NCBI RefSeq assembly: GCF_000003855.2
Contig: NW_003101610.1
Location: 12,024 to 23,174 of the forward strand
Source: Blastomyces gilchristii SLH14081
Taxonomy: Eukaryota; Ascomycota; Eurotiomycetes; Onygenales; Ajellomycetaceae
Reading direction: 5' to 3'
Length of the DNA: 11,151 nucleotides
The notes beneath the pieces are model-generated. The model worked only from the letters and a program-made list of their open reading frames with translations, was not told where the DNA came from and ran no database searches. Both the position numbers and the translations under genes were made by a program. Positions 7,343 through 11,151 of this stretch are shown here, one piece after another. Positions within the stretch are counted from its first letter, which is position 1. Every line of letters begins with the position of its first letter.

Positions 7343-8475
7343 CTTTTATAAAGTGAATATAAAAGTTACTTAAGTAATTACTTTCATTTCATTCTCATTT
7401 CAAGAATTAGTTATCTTATTATTCATTATCTTCATATTAAGATTCTTTATCAGTGTTTACATCACAAGTTAAATCATATAAATAATATAGAGAATATAAT
7501 CTTATTTATCATTTCAGAAATGCAAAGTCAATTTTTACTTCAAGCTCTTCATTATAGTATAGTTATTCACAGTATTATCAATTGTAATTGTAAGAAGACT
7601 GTAACTAATATCTCAATAGTTGTTTTTAATCACTGTTATTAATATTTCTGCTATATAATTCTTAGTATGACTACTGATCAATGATTTAAATTCAATTAAT
7701 GTCTCTTAATAAGTTCAGTTCTTATCAATGTAATAATATATAACTCTTATAAATATAAGATTGTTTATACTAGTTCATGTATTCACTGTGAGAGACACTC
7801 TTTCATAATTCTTCAACTCTGATTCTAGATATTGTATATTAACTTTGTAGTATATCTCAAGATTGAACTGAAGATATGATTGATAAGAAATATGAAGATT
7901 TGAATTCAATATTTGAAGAAGTGTTCAAAATTCAGAGTTTTCAATTGATTAAAGAGAAAGATTCAGAGATATATATATATAAAGTAATTATTCATAAAAG
8001 TTATTAGATGAGAGTTGTGAAATCAGAGTACTAGTATATAATTATTTTCACATAATTTTCTTCAAATTAGAAAGTTAGTATTATTAAAATTCATTATCTA
8101 ATAGAGTAACTTATCAGCTCAGTAGTAATTTTCTAATTATTTTTCTTTTATTATCTATATTCTGATGACTTCAGATGTTAAGAAATTTCATCAGAGTTAT
8201 AATCAGTTTATGATAAATATTTCTGAATGAAGTTACAGTAATTATAGCGGAGAGATGACTCTTCAGTAATCTATAATACAATCTGTTGATAATTATTTCA
8301 TAGTTTATCTTAATATTTGTATTGAGTTTTTCATAAATTTTATAACCTGGAATTAGATGTGAAGAATGAAGTAATTATTTATCATAATTAAAAGAGAGTA
8401 TTCTGTGTTGAATTGTGAATAATATAGACTTTATAATTTACAGTAATTTCTTAAAGAGTTTGTGAATCTTCAATT

Positions 8476-8499
8476 GAAGTAAAAGAAGTAAAAGAAGTG
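8476..8499 (+). repeat. 9-bp tandem repeat, about 2.6 copies
   Basis: GAAGTAAAA occurs at 8476-8484 and 8485-8493, followed by a partial copy GAAGTG (8494-8499). The repeat is too short to assign a role. Confidence 0.6.
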
Positions 8500-8711
8500 A
8501 ATTCAGAAGATATAATAAAGATTTAAAAAAGATAATAATTTATTTTTAATAAAGATAATAACTGATCACTGATATATATAAGAAGAATTATTATAAGAGA
8601 AAATAATCTTCTTTCTTAGCTTAGTTATAATTTTAGTACTAACTTAGATTGAATATTATCAATATATAAAAGTAAATAAATAATCTTAATTAATCTCTAT
8701 CATATTTCTTG

Positions 8712-8792
8712 AAATATATTAATATTATAAAAGAGAGTGTTATTAAATTATATTATCAGATAATATCATTAAAAATATATTAATATTATAAA
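8712..8792 (+). repeat. 20-bp direct repeat
   Basis: The same 20 bases, all A or T (starting AAATATATTAATATT), occur at 8712-8731 and 8773-8792, with starts 61 bp apart. The palindrome at 8751-8765 lies between them. In sequence this AT-rich a 20-bp identity could reflect a local duplication. Confidence 0.6.
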
Positions 8793-8977
8793 TATCAATA
8801 TTGAAAAAATGTTAATACTTATACATTATAGTGATTTGTGAATTATAATAGTTAAATATATATATATATATTATTTCTGACATTAATTACAACTTGTACA
8901 ATAATTTTTGAAAACTCAAAATTAATTTCAATTATTAATAATTATGGACTTATAACTAATTAATATAAAAAGAAAAA

Positions 8978-9135
8978 AACTTTTTCTACTTATTATCTTT
9001 CTTCTCTTTCTTATTCTTCTTATCATTCTTTATAATTCACTGTAAGAGGTCTACGCTGAATAGATCAGTATAATATATAGGTCTTATATAACAAAGTGAA
9101 AAACATTAGAGAAGAAAAGAAAGAGAAAGTGCGGG
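8978..9135. other. Island flanked by pyrimidine and purine tracts
   Basis: A C/T-rich tract (about 8980-9030) and an A/G-rich tract (about 9108-9129) are imperfect reverse complements, with TTCACT (about 9035-9040) facing AGTGAA (about 9095-9100). Together they could form a long imperfect stem around about 55 bases containing GG (9048 and 9080), CG (9054) and TATAAT (9069-9074). GCGGG follows at 9132-9135. GGTCT occurs on both sides of the loop (9048 and 9080). No ORF is found. It may be a cruciform-forming, origin-like or regulatory site; the role is inference. Confidence 0.35.
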
Positions 9136-9137
9136 AA

Positions 9138-9183
9138 TTGACAATTGAAGTAAATATTTATATGTGTACACAGTGAAGCTTCA
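9138..9183 (+). promoter_or_regulatory. TTGACA box followed by two 10-bp palindromes
   Basis: TTGACA (9138-9143) matches the -35 consensus, but the -10 region at 17-bp spacing (TATGTG, 9161-9166) matches only 3 of 6 bases. Two perfect palindromes follow: TGTGTACACA (9163-9172) and TGAAGCTTCA (9174-9183), with centres 11 bp apart, one helical turn. Operator-like placement over a weak -10 box is suggestive, but no downstream gene is seen. Confidence 0.25.
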
Positions 9184-11151
9184 GAGTGAAAGAATAGAAA
9201 TTTCATAAGTTTTTCAGCTGAGAATCAGTGACTAAGAATTGAAGCTTTCAGCAGAATCTGTGAAGTGTAATAAAATAGTCTATATGATTGATAAGCACAG
9301 CCTGTCACATTAGCTCTCTCTTTTCAGAAGTGATATAGAGTTGTAAGCATGTAGTTCTCATCAGTCAAAAGCTGCAGTCTCAGATAACACAGAGCTCAGA
9401 GTTCAGATTAGATGATTATAGCTGACTCATTTTATAAAATATTATCAGTCACAGCTGTGAAGTCTCTTATCAAGAATATCTTTAATCTCTCATTCAAGTT
9501 TGTTATCTTCTTCTATGATCCCTGATGACTGTCAGTCAGAAGTCAGTTAAGAAGAAAATAAATCAGTGATAGTACAGTGAAGCAAGCTTGTATAAAAGAC
9601 ATTATAAATCTCTGATAATATATCAAGATAATAGTTATAACTGTCTAGAACTTCTATCACTTTATACTTTATATAATAATAATTCAGTGTGTGAGATGAA
9701 TGTGTGATCTGTATATTCTGAAGATTTAATCATATCTGATCTTCTATCTTATATTACTTAGCAGAGTCTTAGTGAATATTGATTCAGTTCTCTTAATCTT
9801 GTTTAGTGCTTATTATGAAGACTTCTACTCAGTCACAGATATCTCAGAGCTTCATTACTATATTATCAGTGATTTGAATTGAACTGCAGAGATTCAGTGT
9901 GAACTGTGTAATCTCTAGAAGATTTAACACTTTCATATAATAACTGTGTATAAGAAAGAACAGGCTTATATCTATTAAGATAGCATCTCAATCATTGATA
10001 GTGATCTCTGTATGTAGAAGAAGATCATATCAATTATCTTATAAGTGATTATAGAACTTATAAAGATAATTCTTTACAGTCTGAATTATTCATTCTGATA
10101 TATTATCAGTTTCAGAGTGATAGACAGCTAATAAACAGTGTATAATCTTAAGAACTTAACAGATTCTTGTTTAGAGAATACTTATAAATTGATGACTCTG
10201 ATTCAATACTATAGATCTCAGTAATTTATATATTCAATAGAATAAGCTCTATAGAAAGACTTCAGTGACTTATTCAGTATTCATCTTATTATAAGATTCT
10301 AATATTATATCTTTACTTAATCAGTTCATAATAATCAGAACATTTCTATAATTCTTACTCTCAGAGAGATTAACAGTAAAGTCAATTATTACATTTTATC
10401 AAATTCTATCAGAGATATTAAGCAGTTTCAGCAGATCTTTTCTACAATTCTTTTATAAAGTGATAGAGAAATAACAGTTGCAGTTTCAGACAAAGTATCT
10501 AATACTGTTTAATATCTCAGATCAGTAGAATTCTTGAGAGATTATTTAATACATTTGTTCACAACCTGAATAATCAGTTATATACAAATCATGCATCTCT
10601 TATATTACCTGAGTGTGTAGAGGTTCAGACTGAGAAACTCAATATTGTTCATGAAATTATAGAGTATTATTATTATTGATTGAACATTCTGAGATATTAG
10701 TCTTTATATATAGTTCTGAAGAAAATCAAGACACTTCTTATTTTACTGCTTCAGTGAGAGTCTGAAGAAGTTCATCAGCTCAGACTGTTATATGTCATAG
10801 TTCATTCAGTGTGAGAGAAGTTGAGATATTAATATCAGTGTCAGTGACAGTTCAGAGAGAAGATGTTCTAATTGAAGAAGTATATATAATGTTATGAGTT
10901 GTTTCATCTTGATTAACTAATATCTTCAGATCTAAGAGTTGATGTTTCTGATTCATTTAATAAGTGTCTGTTACATCAGAAGGCATATCTTGCTCTCATT
11001 ATAAGAGAACATCTGTCATTGAGTTCTGGCTGCTGAGATGATAGTGTATAGTGAAATGAAAACAGCTTAATAGCTCAGACTATCACATCTGATATTCAGT
11101 AAGCTTATAGATGATTGTGAAATGCTTGAGATTTTTATAATCTGTGATCTA
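9184..11151. other. TCAG/CTGA-rich non-coding stretch
   Basis: No gene is recognised. G+C is somewhat higher than in the middle of the window (about 30-37% in several lines), but CG is absent and GG/CC are rare (CC at 9301, 9520-9522, 10565 and 10608; GG at 9963, 10622, 10982 and about 11028). Small structures include the palindrome TGACTG-T-CAGTCA (9526-9538), a TCAGTG tandem pair (10835-10846) and TGTCA-G-TGACA (10839-10849). In every frame examined, Gly and Pro codons are nearly absent and stops are frequent. Confidence 0.55.

Larger units (their letters stand above)
6173..8977. other. AT-rich non-coding stretch with small repeats
   Basis: No gene or RNA gene is recognised in about 2.8 kb. 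CG occurs once (8248). G+C falls to about 15% near 8700. It contains T/A-rich runs near 7160-7200, (AT)n runs near 7970 and 8858, a palindrome TATTATC-A-GATAATA (8751-8765), and the tandem and direct repeats listed separately. Confidence 0.55.

Noticed and set aside
9100..11151. A readable long minus-strand frame if UGA is read as Trp and UAA/UAG as sense
   Set aside because: Roughly one codon in ten is a standard stop, no fewer than expected in such sequence, and another frame in the same region reads through as easily. Gly and Pro are almost absent, which is not credible for a protein. There is no sign of codon-position structure strong enough to support recoding.
1..11151. Classical fungal RIP (CpA to TpA) as the cause of the bias
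   Set aside because: Classical RIP depletes CpA/TpG, yet CAG, CTG, TCA and TGA words are abundant here. The losses are in CC, GG and CG, so a different context preference is needed.
1..11151. CRISPR array
   Set aside because: No repeat of 20 bases or more occurs at regular spacing. The only 20-bp direct repeat (8712 and 8773) is a single pair of pure A/T sequence.

Overview
This is an AT-rich window (roughly 25-30% G+C by eye) that appears almost entirely non-coding. No recognisable protein gene, tRNA, rRNA or CRISPR array was found on either strand. The longest open frame that looks even slightly protein-like is a 71-codon, GTG-started frame at 4202-4417. The organism cannot be assigned. 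The one good intrinsic-terminator hairpin (4756-4785) and an extended -10 box (4145-4153) look bacterial or organellar. A decayed non-coding region of a symbiont, an organelle genome, or an AT-rich protist or fungal repeat region would also fit.

The main property of the window is its word use. CC, GG and CG are each about 5- to 10-fold rarer than base content predicts (hand counts of about 36, 33 and 20 in 11 kb, against roughly 200 each). TCAG/CTGA, and CAG/CTG in general, are several-fold over-represented. The few CC/GG/CG words cluster in small islands at 1105-1349, 4041-4139, 5274-5316, 5675-5685, 6089-6166 and 9048-9135. Two repeats show what happened. The 101-bp arms of an inverted repeat (5266-5366 and 6072-6172) align without gaps, and 23 of their 26 differences are transitions. 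A four-copy 13-bp tandem repeat (7291-7342) has GCA, ACA, GTG and ATA at the same place, all of which are transition products of GCG. Both point to C-to-T (G-to-A) decay of an originally more G+C-rich sequence.

Layout: 1-1080, non-coding with terminator-like hairpins; 1081-1350, a G+C-word island with a strong hairpin; 1351-4020, featureless; 4041-4785, the only transcription-unit-like stretch (palindrome, extended -10 box, possible relic ORF, terminator); 4921-5036, a purine-rich stretch; 5266-6172, an element bounded by inverted repeats, with TA next to both ends, tandem repeats and hairpins but no ORF; 6173-8977, AT-rich with small tandem and direct repeats; 8978-9183, an island flanked by pyrimidine and purine tracts and followed by two palindromes; 9184-11151, TCAG/CTGA-rich non-coding sequence. 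No set of genes acts together here. The supported content is repeats, hairpins, one possible small transcription unit and one decayed mobile-element-like unit.
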